Notes under the pieces: model-generated | Told to the model about the DNA's origin: nothing | The model's input: the letters and a program-made list of their open reading frames with translations, nothing else | The model's database searches: none | Position numbers and translations under genes: made by a program | Shown here: piece after piece, positions 1 through 8,433 of the stretch | Layout: every line of letters starts with the position of its first letter | Position numbering within the stretch: position 1 is the stretch's first letter | Assembly: GCA_001013295.1 (NCBI GenBank) | Contig: LAZY01000003.1 | Location: 1 to 62,343, forward strand | DNA from: Chryseobacterium indologenes | GTDB taxonomy: Bacteria > Bacteroidota > Bacteroidia > Flavobacteriales > Weeksellaceae | Length of the DNA stretch: 62,343 nt | Direction of reading: 5' to 3'

Positions 1-29
1 TTAATATGGAAACTCCAGATAAAGTGCAT

Positions 30-64
30 AAAAAATCCGAAGAAATAAAATATCTCTCCGGATT
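30..64 (-). terminator. Weak terminator after the TonB receptor gene
   Basis: A 6-bp stem (AATCCG at 34-39, CGGATT at 59-64) with a 19-base loop is followed, read leftward, by a run of six T. It lies 54 bases past the receptor stop codon. The long loop makes it a weak call. Nothing else is seen in the first 117 bases. Confidence 0.35.
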
Positions 65-117
65 AAATATTGTTTAATTTATGTCAACCTATTTTAGGAC
101 GACTCATCAATTCTTAT

Positions 118-2589
118 TTAAAATTTCAGAGAAACACTTCCGAGGAAACGGGCAGGCGCCTGTGGAGTAAGACGTACAGACCACGCTTTCTCATTGGTAA
201 TATTATCAAACTTCAATCCTACTCTATATTTTGGGTGATCGTAGAAAATACCCAGATCAAACATTTTATAAGATGGAATAATGACTTTGGCAGTCTGGGT
301 ATTGGTCTGATAGGAAGACGATCCCATATTTCCTCCACCACCTATTCCAAGGCCTTTCAGTTTTCCTTCCGGAATTCTGTAGCTGATCCAGAAGTTAAAC
401 ATATTGGCAGGGCCTGACAGGGCAGGTCTTAAACCATTAACTGAAGGATTCGCATTGGTAAACTTGCTGTCGTTGTATGCATATCCTGCTACAATATTCA
501 ACCCGTCAAAAGGATTAGCCGTTACCTCTGCTTCAAATCCTTTACTCAGCTGTGTTCCATCCTGTATAGAATAGTTAATATCATCCGGATTGGTTCTCAG
601 AATATTGTCAACACGAATGTTGTAGTAGCTCAATGTTCCTACAAGCCTGTGATTGAAAATATCTGCTTTTACTCCGAATTCCAACTGATTGGCATATTCC
701 GGTCTGAATGAATTTCCGTTGATGTCTACTCCGCTCACATTATTAAATCCATTCATATAATTTCCAAAAAGGGAAACTTTATTTTTCAGAATTTCATAAA
801 CAAGACCTAACTTAGGAGAAAGTGCCGTCTGGCTGTAAGGTCCAGTTTGCGTTCCACTATTGCTTAAACCTCCTTTTATTTCACCTGTGGTAATATCATA
901 GACCCCTTTAAACTGAAACCGGTCTACTCTTAAACTGGTCATTACCATCAACTGATCGGTAACATTGAATACGTTTGAAACATAAGCAGCATACGTATTA
1001 TCACTGTTATTCTCTTTTCTCATCACTGAAGTTGCTGTAAGCGCATCAATGATAGCAGGATTTACTCTGAAATCGGCAGAAGGATGAACGAAATTAAATA
1101 CCTTGGTATTGGTATGATAACGGTCGAAATGGTTTGAATTATTATAGTAATCCAATCCTACTACCATTCTGTTTCTGAAACGTCCGATATGGAAGTCACC
1201 GATGAAATTCTGTTGGATATTGGTCGCAATAAATGATGTAGTTCCCACCATTACCTGAGCACTTGCCGTTGAATCTGTTTTCCCGTTGATCGCTGAGATA
1301 TAACCATTGATCGTAGATCTTGCACGGGATATGATCGTCTGGGAAGTCCAGTTTTCTGAAACTTTGTAATTCAGTTGAGCGAAAATATTCATCATCTGGG
1401 TTTTATAGGCAAGGTCATCACTTAAAAAGTTTTTATAATAAGGAAACTTCATATCAGCAATCGACTGAATTTTGTTGCTTCCTGTATAAGGATTAAAACG
1501 CACTACAGAAGTTCCCTTTGCCTGGTTAAATTCCACATCCAAAAGAAGCGACATACGGTCGTTGATCTGGTAAGAAAAACTTGGCGCGATGGCTAAGGAA
1601 TTGGTAAACCCAAGATCCTGGAAACTCTTTTCAAAAGTACCTGCGGCATTCAGACGGAAAAGCGCTGTTCGGTCTTTATTGATCGGAGTATTCACATCCA
1701 TTGTCAGACGGTTATAATCCCAGCTTCCGCCTACATATCCTACTTCACCACCAAAGCTGTTGTAAGGTTTCTTCGTCACCCGGTTGTATACCCCCCCATA
1801 ACTGCTGGCCACACTTTTCCCAAATAAGGTAGCTGAAGGACCCTTGATGGCTTCTATACGTTCAAGATTGACCGGATCGATCACGGAAAATGCAGCACCA
1901 GCCACTCCATTTCGGGCATTGGGTTCTGTTTCGAATCCACGTGAACGGAAAGTCACTCTTCCCTGGTTGGCAATCATGGGAACACCGGCGCCCGGGACAT
2001 TTTTAGAAATACTTCCCAAATCTACGGCTACCTGCTCCTGGAAAAGCTCTTTGGTCACAGTATTGTATACCTGAGGATTTTCTAAATTTTTCAGAGGCAG
2101 TCTCGCTACAAATCCACTTTCTTTTTTAGAAAACCTGTTGGTATTTTTCATGATGACCACTTCCTGGATCGCCTGGATATTTTCTTTTGTCAGCTGGTAA
2201 TCCAATGTATTGGTCTCTCCTGCTTTAACCTCAACGGGAAGCCTTACTTCCTTGGTTCCTAATATTTGTAGTTTTATGGTATAATTTCCTGGATGCAGAT
2301 CTTCAAAATGGTAATTTCCTTCATCGTCCGTCAGGGTCTGGCGATTTGTTTCCAGCAATGAAACGGAGATAGCCCTCAAAGGCTGCCCATCTACCATATT
2401 TACTTTACCTGTTATTCCGCCCTGTACATTCTGGGCTAATAGAGATGTTAAACTCAGCAGTGAGAAGCAAAAGACAAGAAATGGTTGGTACCATGGGATC
2501 ATTTTGGAAACCGCAGCTTTATTCTGGACGGTTCTTTTGGAATGAGTCATATGCCCTCTCAGAGGCACATTTTCATTAGATTGTATCAT
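118..2589 (-). CDS. TonB-dependent siderophore receptor with N-terminal carboxypeptidase-regulatory-like domain
   Basis: Outer-membrane receptor, probably for ferric siderophores, energised by TonB. After a hydrophobic signal segment ending in SLLAQ comes a beta-sandwich extension (motifs GGITGKVN and DDEGNYHFEDLHPGNY), then a plug domain (around VDLGSISKNVPGAGVPM and RIEAIKGPSATLFG) and a long beta-barrel. It ends in ...SVSLKF, the terminal phenylalanine typical of outer-membrane barrels. The FhuA/FoxA-like layout is family knowledge; the substrate is not shown. Start choice: the frame opens at a GTG (2652). The ATG at 2589 has an A-rich upstream and follows a near-consensus promoter. ATGs at 2550 and 2502 are alternatives, and the one at 2502 puts the signal peptide right at the N-terminus. 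It faces an XRE regulator gene across about 320 bp. Iron-linked regulation is plausible but no Fur box was identified. Confidence 0.9.
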   Translation of the reverse strand: MIQSNENVPLRGHMTHSKRTVQNKAAVSKMIPWYQPFLVFCFSLLSLTSLLAQNVQGGITGKVNMVDGQPLRAISVSLLETNRQTLTDDEGNYHFEDLHPGNYTIKLQILGTKEVRLPVEVKAGETNTLDYQLTKENIQAIQEVVIMKNTNRFSKKESGFVARLPLKNLENPQVYNTVTKELFQEQVAVDLGSISKNVPGAGVPMIANQGRVTFRSRGFETEPNARNGVAGAAFSVIDPVNLERIEAIKGPSATLFGKSVASSYGGVYNRVTKKPYNSFGGEVGYVGGSWDYNRLTMDVNTPINKDRTALFRLNAAGTFEKSFQDLGFTNSLAIAPSFSYQINDRMSLLLDVEFNQAKGTSVVRFNPYTGSNKIQSIADMKFPYYKNFLSDDLAYKTQMMNIFAQLNYKVSENWTSQTIISRARSTINGYISAINGKTDSTASAQVMVGTTSFIATNIQQNFIGDFHIGRFRNRMVVGLDYYNNSNHFDRYHTNTKVFNFVHPSADFRVNPAIIDALTATSVMRKENNSDNTYAAYVSNVFNVTDQLMVMTSLRVDRFQFKGVYDITTGEIKGGLSNSGTQTGPYSQTALSPKLGLVYEILKNKVSLFGNYMNGFNNVSGVDINGNSFRPEYANQLEFGVKADIFNHRLVGTLSYYNIRVDNILRTNPDDINYSIQDGTQLSKGFEAEVTANPFDGLNIVAGYAYNDSKFTNANPSVNGLRPALSGPANMFNFWISYRIPEGKLKGLGIGGGGNMGSSSYQTNTQTAKVIIPSYKMFDLGIFYDHPKYRVGLKFDNITNEKAWSVRLTPQAPARFLGSVSLKF

Positions 2590-2909
2590 TTTTTCAACCT
2601 TATTTAAAATAATTATAAATAAAAGTGCAAAATAAAGGAATCGAAAATTCACTCACAATATTAATTTAAACTATTCTAAATAAACTTTAAAAATCACTTA
2701 TTTTTCCCCCGAAATTGCTCTCCATCTATGAGAATAAGCTATAACCCTGAAATGAAAATGAAAGGATTTGAGTTTTCCACAAATTACTAACATTTTATCC
2801 ACAATTAATCTGTTTAGAAATACAGGATTTTCTACTACAATAGTATTTGCATATCGTTTTTTGGTAAATTAGCACCTTAATAGTCTTTGTAAAATCATAA
2901 CTTCCGATC
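2590..2909. other. Divergent intergenic region with two DnaA-box-like 9-mers
   Basis: About 320 bp between the receptor and the XRE gene with no credible coding frame. It holds the leftward promoter candidate and, further right, TTTTCCACA (2773-2781) and TTATCCACA (2795-2803). Both fit the DnaA-box pattern TTWTNCACA and sit 22 bp apart in the same orientation. TA-N3-TTTG sequences near 2851-2859 and 2881-2889 could be imperfect rightward -7 boxes for the XRE gene. Confidence 0.4.
2628..2658 (-). promoter_or_regulatory. Near-consensus flavobacterial promoter for the TonB receptor
   Basis: Read leftward: TTG (2658-2656), a 21-base spacer, then TATTTTG (2634-2628), one base short of TAnnTTTG. 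It would start transcription about 30 bases before the ATG at 2589, which supports that start over the GTG at 2652. Confidence 0.3.
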
Positions 2910-3452
2910 ATGGGAAATCAGGTAAAGGCTTTGAGAGAAAAGAAGAATCTGACTCAAAATGAGCTTGCTGAAAAGGCAAAACTTTCTTTACGAACCGTTC
3001 AGAGAATCGAGGCTGGAAATGCATTGAAAGGCTTCACTCTGAATTCTCTTGCTCTGGCGTTGGAAAGCCTACCGGAAGAACTGCTCGTTGCTACCGAAAA
3101 CCCAATTGATATTTCAAGAGCAAAAATGATTAATCTTTCAGCATTATGTGGACTCATTTTTCCATTTGGCGGAGTCATTGTATCTGCAATATTGACCCAT
3201 CGGACAAAAGATCCTATAAATAGAGAGTTGGGAAAAAGCATCCTTTGTATTCAGATCATTCTATCCGTTGTTCTTTCGGTGATCATGATAGCAAGTCCGT
3301 TCATTCAAAAGTTGTTCATGCTTCGGTTTCCTCTTTTTATTATCCCTTTAATTCTTTTTCTGAGCCTGAAACTCCATATTATCATTAAAAACGGGATAAG
3401 TCTGAATCAAAAACAAGAGCTGCACATTAAACTGAAAACCAATTTCTTATAA
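2910..3452 (+). CDS. XRE-family helix-turn-helix regulator with C-terminal membrane domain
   Basis: Residues 3-55 form a Cro/CI-type helix-turn-helix (MGNQVKALREKKNLTQNELA, then SLRTVQRIEAGNALKGFTLNSLALALE), close to the consensus for HTH_3 domains. After residue 70 the protein carries three hydrophobic segments (about 74-94, 107-128 and 135-155), so it should be a DNA-binding domain tethered to the inner membrane. The 180-residue length and layout match small flavobacterial XRE proteins with a DUF4870-like tail. It is divergent from the siderophore receptor, but whether it regulates that gene is unknown. The start follows from the good HTH N-terminus at the ATG. Confidence 0.85.
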   Translation: MGNQVKALREKKNLTQNELAEKAKLSLRTVQRIEAGNALKGFTLNSLALALESLPEELLVATENPIDISRAKMINLSALCGLIFPFGGVIVSAILTHRTKDPINRELGKSILCIQIILSVVLSVIMIASPFIQKLFMLRFPLFIIPLILFLSLKLHIIIKNGISLNQKQELHIKLKTNFL

Positions 3453-3536
3453 AATAAGTCATAGAACTGTCGTAAAACTGTCACCCTGTTTTCAGGTAAA
3501 AAAAGACCCAAATTTCCGAATCTTGCACAAAAAAAT

Positions 3537-4451
3537 ATGAAAGCAGGAAAGAGGATTTTATTATGTATTTTAGAACTTCTTATGATTGGAGTTATAGGGA
3601 GCTATTTCTATTTTGATTACAAATTTACTCCGGAGAAAAATTATCTGACTGTAGCGCATGAAAGCGGAAATATTCCGATTAAATGGCCGGACACTACTAG
3701 AAGTGCTCTTCTTCTACCCATCCATTTCTTAAAAGATTCAACCACATATTATCTTCAGTTTGATACAGGTGCTGTTTATACTGAATTTTATAGTCCGGCA
3801 GTAGACCATTTAAAAGGAGTTTCAATCCGAAACGGATGTGCTGTATCTTCTTTTTATATTGGAAAAACAAAGATCTCTTCTGATAAGATTAAGGTTACCA
3901 ATACCGGAAAGGGTTTCAATCCCAATGATTCGGTTAAAATTATTGGAACACTGGGTGCGGACATCCTTGAGAACAGAAAAACACTTATCAATTTTAAAAA
4001 TAATTTTATTGTTCTCAATCTATCCCGAAAACCTGGAGAATTCAGGAATCCCCTGATGGATTTCACTTTTAAAAAGAGGAAGATTATCATCAATGGATAT
4101 TTCATAGGGAAAAGAGAGAAATTCCTTTATGATTCAGGGACAAGTGCTTATGAATTACTGACCAATAAAGAAAACTGGGAAGAATTGAAACAGCCCCATG
4201 CAAAGATTGTTGTGGAAAAAGCTCAGTCGAGACCTAATATTTTAACGTCTTATACAGCCACCACTAATAAATCCATTCAATTCAGCAATAAAAAAGTACA
4301 ATTGACGGAAGTCACTTATGTGGAAGGATTTTCACAGACCCAATATATGCTCATGAAATTTTCGGGGATGACGGGAATGCTTGGGAATAAGGTATTTCTG
4401 AAAAACTCCATCTATATTGATTGTCCGGAAGGAAAAATAGGAATCGAATAA
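3537..4451 (+). CDS. Membrane-anchored bilobal retropepsin-like (aspartyl protease family) protein
   Basis: 304 residues with one N-terminal transmembrane segment (about 7-26) and the rest probably periplasmic. Two similar lobes are visible. Lobe 1 has FDTGA (catalytic-type Asp76) followed by the flap-side motif GTLGADIL at about 137-144 and a following FKNNFIVL strand. Lobe 2 has YDSGTS (Asp199) followed by GMLGNKVF near the C-terminus and a SIYIDCPEGKIGI strand. One D-T/S-G motif per lobe plus the G-x-LG-x-x-hydrophobic motif is the signature of clan AA aspartyl proteases. Substrate and activity are unknown. It stands alone between an XRE gene and a DUF2490 gene, with its own terminator after the stop. 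The family call is an inference from motifs. Confidence 0.65.
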   Translation: MKAGKRILLCILELLMIGVIGSYFYFDYKFTPEKNYLTVAHESGNIPIKWPDTTRSALLLPIHFLKDSTTYYLQFDTGAVYTEFYSPAVDHLKGVSIRNGCAVSSFYIGKTKISSDKIKVTNTGKGFNPNDSVKIIGTLGADILENRKTLINFKNNFIVLNLSRKPGEFRNPLMDFTFKKRKIIINGYFIGKREKFLYDSGTSAYELLTNKENWEELKQPHAKIVVEKAQSRPNILTSYTATTNKSIQFSNKKVQLTEVTYVEGFSQTQYMLMKFSGMTGMLGNKVFLKNSIYIDCPEGKIGIE

Positions 4452-4470
4452 ACTTATCTGTACATCCATC

Positions 4471-4500
4471 AATACCTGCCATCAACGGCTGGTATTTTTT
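4471..4500 (+). terminator. Intrinsic terminator after the aspartyl-protease-like gene
   Basis: AATACCTGCC (4471-4480) pairs with GGCTGGTATT (4487-4496) with one mismatch and a 6-base loop, followed by a T run to 4500. Confidence 0.7.
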
Positions 4501-4694
4501 ATTCCTAAATCTATCCTAAATCAGGTATTTATTTTGTCGTGTTTTTAAACAGTATTAAAAGATTTTGAATAAACAGGCTCATGAATAAAGTTTCTAAATT
4601 TGTTACGGAAAAGTATTCTCTCTGTGTACCAATGATATACCTACCTACAATATGGTTTCACAGGCATTTTAAATTAATCATAAAGCAGTTATCC

Positions 4695-5525
4695 ATGATG
4701 TTGAGCATAAAGAAATTTTTTATCGGAATATTTTTACTGGCTGGTTTGGGAACAGCTGTAAAAGCCCAGATCAGTCCCCCAGGGTTGGGAGATGCCAAAA
4801 CAGCTTTCTGGTCAGCTTTTGGAGTAAAACGTCAACTGGATTCTCTGGATAAAAAACAGTCACTGAGTTATATTGCCATAGGGCGTAAAAGCAGCCCGGA
4901 TAATGATAATCTGTTTGCAAAGCAGGCCATTTTTGTCCTGAACCATGAGGTTTACCATTCTTTTGCGCCTCACCAGCAATACAGTTATGCGATCAGCTAC
5001 CGCCGACAGCCTCAATATGAAAGTGAAGCTCCTTATGATAAAGAAAATACGGAGCAGGAATTCAGATTATATGGAAGATATGCCTATACTTTTAATCTTG
5101 GAAGTCAATTTAAACTGAAAAATACAGTCCGACAGGAATTCAGGAAGTTTTTTGACGCAGATTTTCATAAAGTGGAAGAAGATTTCCAATTGCGGACCCG
5201 TATCAAAAGCCAACTGACCTATAATTTATCTCCTAAAAACAATCAGAAACTGGCTATAAGTGCTGAAGCCCTGTTTTCCATCAGCCACCTTAATGAACCC
5301 ACCTCTGAATGGAGTTCTTTCGGGTACCGGGAAATGCGTATTGCAGCTTATTATATGTTTAATATTCCCCACTCCCCTTTTACTGTAGATATAGGCTATA
5401 TGGATGATTTGATCAGAGGCAGCCGAAGCATTCATCATGGCGGAGTACATTATCTTGCCGCAGACCTGATCTGGAATATTCCTTATAAAAAGAAAGCGAC
5501 AGCCAATCAGGACTACCTTGACTAG
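4695..5525 (+). CDS. DUF2490 domain-containing outer-membrane-type protein
   Basis: The frame is open from 4581, but the first convincing secretory start is the ATG at 4695 (or the next codon, 4698), giving a short basic N-terminus, a hydrophobic core (FFIGIFLLAGLGTAV) and a cleavage site after KAQ. A perfect -7 box TAAATTTG at 4595-4602 would put the transcript start after the upstream ATG at 4581, supporting the internal start. The mature part is rich in alternating aromatic strands (FWSAFGVKRQLD; QQYSYAISYRRQ; FRLYGRYAYTF; KNTVRQEFR), a pattern of DUF2490 proteins, which are predicted small beta-barrels. Function is unknown. It is convergent with the next gene and shares a bidirectional terminator. 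Confidence 0.7.
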   Translation: MMLSIKKFFIGIFLLAGLGTAVKAQISPPGLGDAKTAFWSAFGVKRQLDSLDKKQSLSYIAIGRKSSPDNDNLFAKQAIFVLNHEVYHSFAPHQQYSYAISYRRQPQYESEAPYDKENTEQEFRLYGRYAYTFNLGSQFKLKNTVRQEFRKFFDADFHKVEEDFQLRTRIKSQLTYNLSPKNNQKLAISAEALFSISHLNEPTSEWSSFGYREMRIAAYYMFNIPHSPFTVDIGYMDDLIRGSRSIHHGGVHYLAADLIWNIPYKKKATANQDYLD

Positions 5526-5615
5526 AATAGAGCTTGAAGATGGAAGCTAGAGGTTGGAAGTTATAATAGACATTCATATTGATCATAGTCATAGAATTTG
5601 ATCAAACAGCATAAA

Positions 5616-5644
5616 AAAATCCCGGTCAGAACGATCGGGATTTT
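5616..5644. terminator. Bidirectional terminator between convergent genes
   Basis: AAAATCCCG and CGGGATTTT form a 9-bp perfect stem around an 11-base loop, with T runs on both strands. It serves the DUF2490 gene (rightward) and the unknown gene ending at 5704 (leftward). Bases 5530-5560 before it hold a GA-rich imperfect repeat (gaagatggaag...ggttggaag). Confidence 0.8.
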
Positions 5645-5703
5645 ATTTGGAAAATATAAAATCTTCCGACAATATAATTAGTATGAATGTATGGTGTAAA
5701 ATT

Positions 5704-6399
5704 TTAATTGCACAAGATCAGAAACTGGCGGCTCATCTGTACTTTGAATTGAGCATCTGCTCTTGAATGTCTGTAAATAGAATATTCAAAGGCTTTCATT
5801 GTTTTCAGTTTCTGATCAATATATTCTGCAATATCCACGACGGAAAAAATAAAATCCCTGTACAGCATCATATTCACCACCTGACCGTAATAAGGCAGAT
5901 AAGCTTTCAAAAAAGGAAGTACTTTCTGATGACGGTTATAGCTGATACAATAGCCCACTCCTTCTACTGAAGTGACAATATCATAATCATTGACGTAATC
6001 CTGAATATTTTTACTTCCATCTAAAGCATTTCTGTTTTTTGAGCAATATTTATTGATTTTATCCAGAATATGCTGGGCATACTCCATCATGGAAATATTT
6101 TTAAATTCAAATACCTGATTGAGCCCTTTTTGGGATGCGGATTCTTTGTTATAATGATTACAGAAAGAAATTCCGATTCTTTCATGATAAGGAAAAAAGC
6201 AGTCTTTCACTTCAATAAAGGCATCTGCCTGCAACTTATCTTCTGCAAAATTATAGTATAGATAAGGGCTGTACAAAGCGACAAGCGCTTTCAGATAATC
6301 TATTTCGCTTGTATTGTGATATTCTTCAAACCATTTCTCAAGGTTGTCGTAATAATGGCTTTCAAAGTCTTTAAAGTTTAAGTAAAGTGGCAATTCCAT
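5704..6399 (-). CDS. Hypothetical protein, unrecognised
   Basis: A soluble-looking protein of about 231 residues, rich in Tyr, Phe and Asn, with no signal peptide, transmembrane segment or motif that I recognise. The frame extends to a TTG at 6423, but the first ATG (MELPLYLNFKDF) at 6399 is the likelier start because neighbouring genes use ATG. Features include an acidic/aromatic N-terminus (FKDFESHYYDNLEKWFEEYH), three cysteines in the central third and a C-terminus rich in aromatic and basic residues (EYSIYRHSRADAQFKVQMSRQF). It is transcribed away from the repeat block at 6481-6796, which occupies its upstream region and may affect its expression. No function can be proposed. Confidence 0.7.
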   Translation of the reverse strand: MELPLYLNFKDFESHYYDNLEKWFEEYHNTSEIDYLKALVALYSPYLYYNFAEDKLQADAFIEVKDCFFPYHERIGISFCNHYNKESASQKGLNQVFEFKNISMMEYAQHILDKINKYCSKNRNALDGSKNIQDYVNDYDIVTSVEGVGYCISYNRHQKVLPFLKAYLPYYGQVVNMMLYRDFIFSVVDIAEYIDQKLKTMKAFEYSIYRHSRADAQFKVQMSRQFLILCN

Positions 6400-6480
6400 A
6401 GCTCTGTAATTTTGATGAGACAAAGCTATTAACGTAATGCGACAAAACTTGACGTGTTATATTTTTTGTATTAAAAAAAT

Positions 6481-6796
6481 GTCAATAGTCAATTTTTGCT
6501 TCGCAAAGTTAATGGTGAATTATTTCACGTTATAAAAATTCACAAGCGAAGCGGATTCACTATTCACGTATTATAAATGTCAATGGTCAATTTTTGCTCC
6601 GCAAAGTCAATAGTGAATGGTTGTTGTAAAAAAATTCACAAGCGAAGCGGATTCACTATTCACGTATTATAAATGTCAATGGTCAATTTTTGCTCCGCAA
6701 AGTCAATAGTGAATTGTTTCACGTTATAAAAATTCACAAGCGAAGCGGATTCACTATTCACTATTCACTATTCACTATTCACTATTCACTATTCAC
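6481..6796. repeat. Three tandem copies of an approximately 97-bp intergenic repeat
   Basis: Copies at 6481-6578 (98 bp), 6579-6674 (96 bp) and 6675 onward. Each begins gtcaatRgtcaatttttgct, continues with cgcaaagt-caatRgtgaat, and then has ttcacaagcgaagcgg and attcactattcac. Copies 2 and 3 are nearly identical; copy 1 is more diverged. Each copy contains inverted elements (GCTTCGC or GCTCCGC against GCGAAGC; AATAGTGAAT against ATTCACTATT), so each can fold. The block fills the gap between the 5704 gene and the M20 peptidase stop codon. It has no spacer-like unique sequence, so it is not a CRISPR array. Confidence 0.85.
6751..6796. repeat. Heptanucleotide tandem repeat (tcactat, about 6.6 copies)
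   Basis: Six perfect copies of TCACTAT plus TCAC directly follow the third long repeat and stop within 3 bases of the M20 peptidase stop codon. It appears to be an expansion of the ATTCACTATTCAC end of the long repeat. Such tracts can change length by slipped-strand replication. Confidence 0.85.
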
Positions 6797-6798
6797 CA

Positions 6799-8331
6799 TT
6801 ATTTATCATAATTTTTCATCAGGTACTCAAAATAATGAATCATCTTCAGATAGTTTTCTATGCTTAGATATTCATTGGTACTGTGAATACTCTGCTGTTC
6901 TGCACTGTTGATTTTAATAGGCATAAAACGGTACACATTTTTGCTGACAATTTCATATTTCCCGGCATCGGTTCCGGCCATCGTAAGATATGGGGTAACA
7001 ATAGCTCCCGGATGGATTTCTTTGACTCCGGCTTCTATTACCTTAAATGCTTTTGTATTGGTAGGCGATATTGCAGAGGCTTCTCTTGTGTTATCGATCT
7101 CTTCGACCTCTACATCAAAACCTTTGGTGGCTTCCGCAATGTGATCACGAACATCTTTCACTGAATTTCCGGGAAGCAGTCTGAAGTTGACCACAAATTC
7201 AACTTCGGGAGAAAGTACGTTTGTCCCATCGCTTCCTTTCATCATAGTTAAAGCAGTAGTAGTTCTTACCAGCGCATTGGTTGTATTATTTTTGGTAAGT
7301 TGTGATATAAGGAGCGGTTTTAAAAGCCACTGATTCGCCAGGGCAAGTCTTGTTGTAAATGGCATTTCACCGCCGATATTGGTAAAGAATTCTTTGATAA
7401 GCGGCGTGATGACTGGTTTCATCTGATGGTCTTCAAGACGCTGCATAATGACTGCTGCTTTTCCTATAGCGCTTTCCATAGGCGGCATAGAAGAATGCCC
7501 GCCAAGTCCTTTTACTTTTATTTTTGCAGAGAGAAAGCCTTTTTCTGCACATCCTACTACTGCTACATCGGTATCTATTCCTGCTACATTTCCTTTTCGC
7601 ATAATCAGTCCGCCTTCATCATATACGGCATCGAATTTTAATCCTTTTTTCTTAAAGTAATCTGCAATCTGGATAGCTCCTTTCTGGCCGCCGACCTCTT
7701 CATCAAACCCAAAAGCAAGATAAATATCCCGTTGAGGAGTGAGCTTATTTTTAATCAGGTTGTTCATAGATTCCAACAGAGAGAACAGCATTCCTTTCAT
7801 GTCTATCGCCCCTCTTCCGTAAATTCTCCCATTGGCCACCGCTCCTGAAAAGGGAGCAAAATCCCAATCTTCGGCAACTTTTGAAACGGGATCTAGCGGT
7901 TTATCGTCCGGACGGAAAATATTTTCTTCATTATTTTTAATATCTGCATCACCGGGAGGCACTACATCCATATGGGAAAGAAACAAAATAGGTTCAAGGG
8001 CAGGATTGCTTCCTTTAAGCCTGAACACCAATCCGTACTGATTTACCTCAACATTTTCAGTATGTTGAAATACCAGGGGATAAGAAGTTTTTAAATAGGT
8101 TTTAAACTGATCAAACGGAGCATAATCGAATGTTCCCAGACTGCCTGTAGAAACTGTAGGGATCTTGATACCTCCTGACAACCGCATGACGGCTGAGTCA
8201 TTTTTCACAGGTTTCCATCCTTCTCCTGATCCGAGTGTATTTTTCTTAAAGGGATAAGTATAAGTTTTGATCAATACTATTGCGGCGATAATAATGAGAA
8301 CACCTAAAATAGCTAAGAGAACTTTTTTCAT
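6799..8331 (-). CDS. M20-family metallopeptidase (PM20D1 / carboxypeptidase S-like), membrane-anchored
   Basis: Zinc-dependent exopeptidase or amidohydrolase of 510 residues. An N-terminal hydrophobic segment (4-21) anchors it or acts as an uncleaved signal. Family motifs are present: SHMDVVPPGD (His120, Asp122), GRGAIDMKG (bridging Asp177), FGFDEEVGG (catalytic Glu211 and ligand Glu212), AGTDAGKYE and a C-terminal IHSTNEYL histidine. The length and the large insertion around 125-160 match the CPS1/PM20D1 branch rather than short M20 amidohydrolases. The frame opens at a TTG (8406), but the ATG at 8331 begins a normal signal/anchor and lies 33 bases after a TATATTTG -7 box. The exact substrate (acyl amino acids or dipeptides) is not determined by sequence. 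Confidence 0.92.
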   Translation of the reverse strand: MKKVLLAILGVLIIIAAIVLIKTYTYPFKKNTLGSGEGWKPVKNDSAVMRLSGGIKIPTVSTGSLGTFDYAPFDQFKTYLKTSYPLVFQHTENVEVNQYGLVFRLKGSNPALEPILFLSHMDVVPPGDADIKNNEENIFRPDDKPLDPVSKVAEDWDFAPFSGAVANGRIYGRGAIDMKGMLFSLLESMNNLIKNKLTPQRDIYLAFGFDEEVGGQKGAIQIADYFKKKGLKFDAVYDEGGLIMRKGNVAGIDTDVAVVGCAEKGFLSAKIKVKGLGGHSSMPPMESAIGKAAVIMQRLEDHQMKPVITPLIKEFFTNIGGEMPFTTRLALANQWLLKPLLISQLTKNNTTNALVRTTTALTMMKGSDGTNVLSPEVEFVVNFRLLPGNSVKDVRDHIAEATKGFDVEVEEIDNTREASAISPTNTKAFKVIEAGVKEIHPGAIVTPYLTMAGTDAGKYEIVSKNVYRFMPIKINSAEQQSIHSTNEYLSIENYLKMIHYFEYLMKNYDK

Positions 8332-8363
8332 ATCGATAAATTTTGTGTAGGGTTGGCGTTTCA

Positions 8364-8371
8364 CAAATATA
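8364..8371 (-). promoter_or_regulatory. -7 promoter box for the M20 peptidase gene
   Basis: TATATTTG on the minus strand, an exact TAnnTTTG match, 33 bases upstream of the ATG at 8331. No TTG is seen at the expected -33 position. It supports 8331 over the upstream TTG codon as start. Confidence 0.4.
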
Positions 8372-8433
8372 GAAAACAAATACTCTATAACCGCATTAAA
8401 GATCAAGTATTTCCTCTGTTTCTCAGCAGAATG

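Noticed and set aside
6481..6796. Could the repeat block be a CRISPR array
   Set aside because: Units are about 97 bp and adjoin each other without unique spacers, and no cas gene is in the window.
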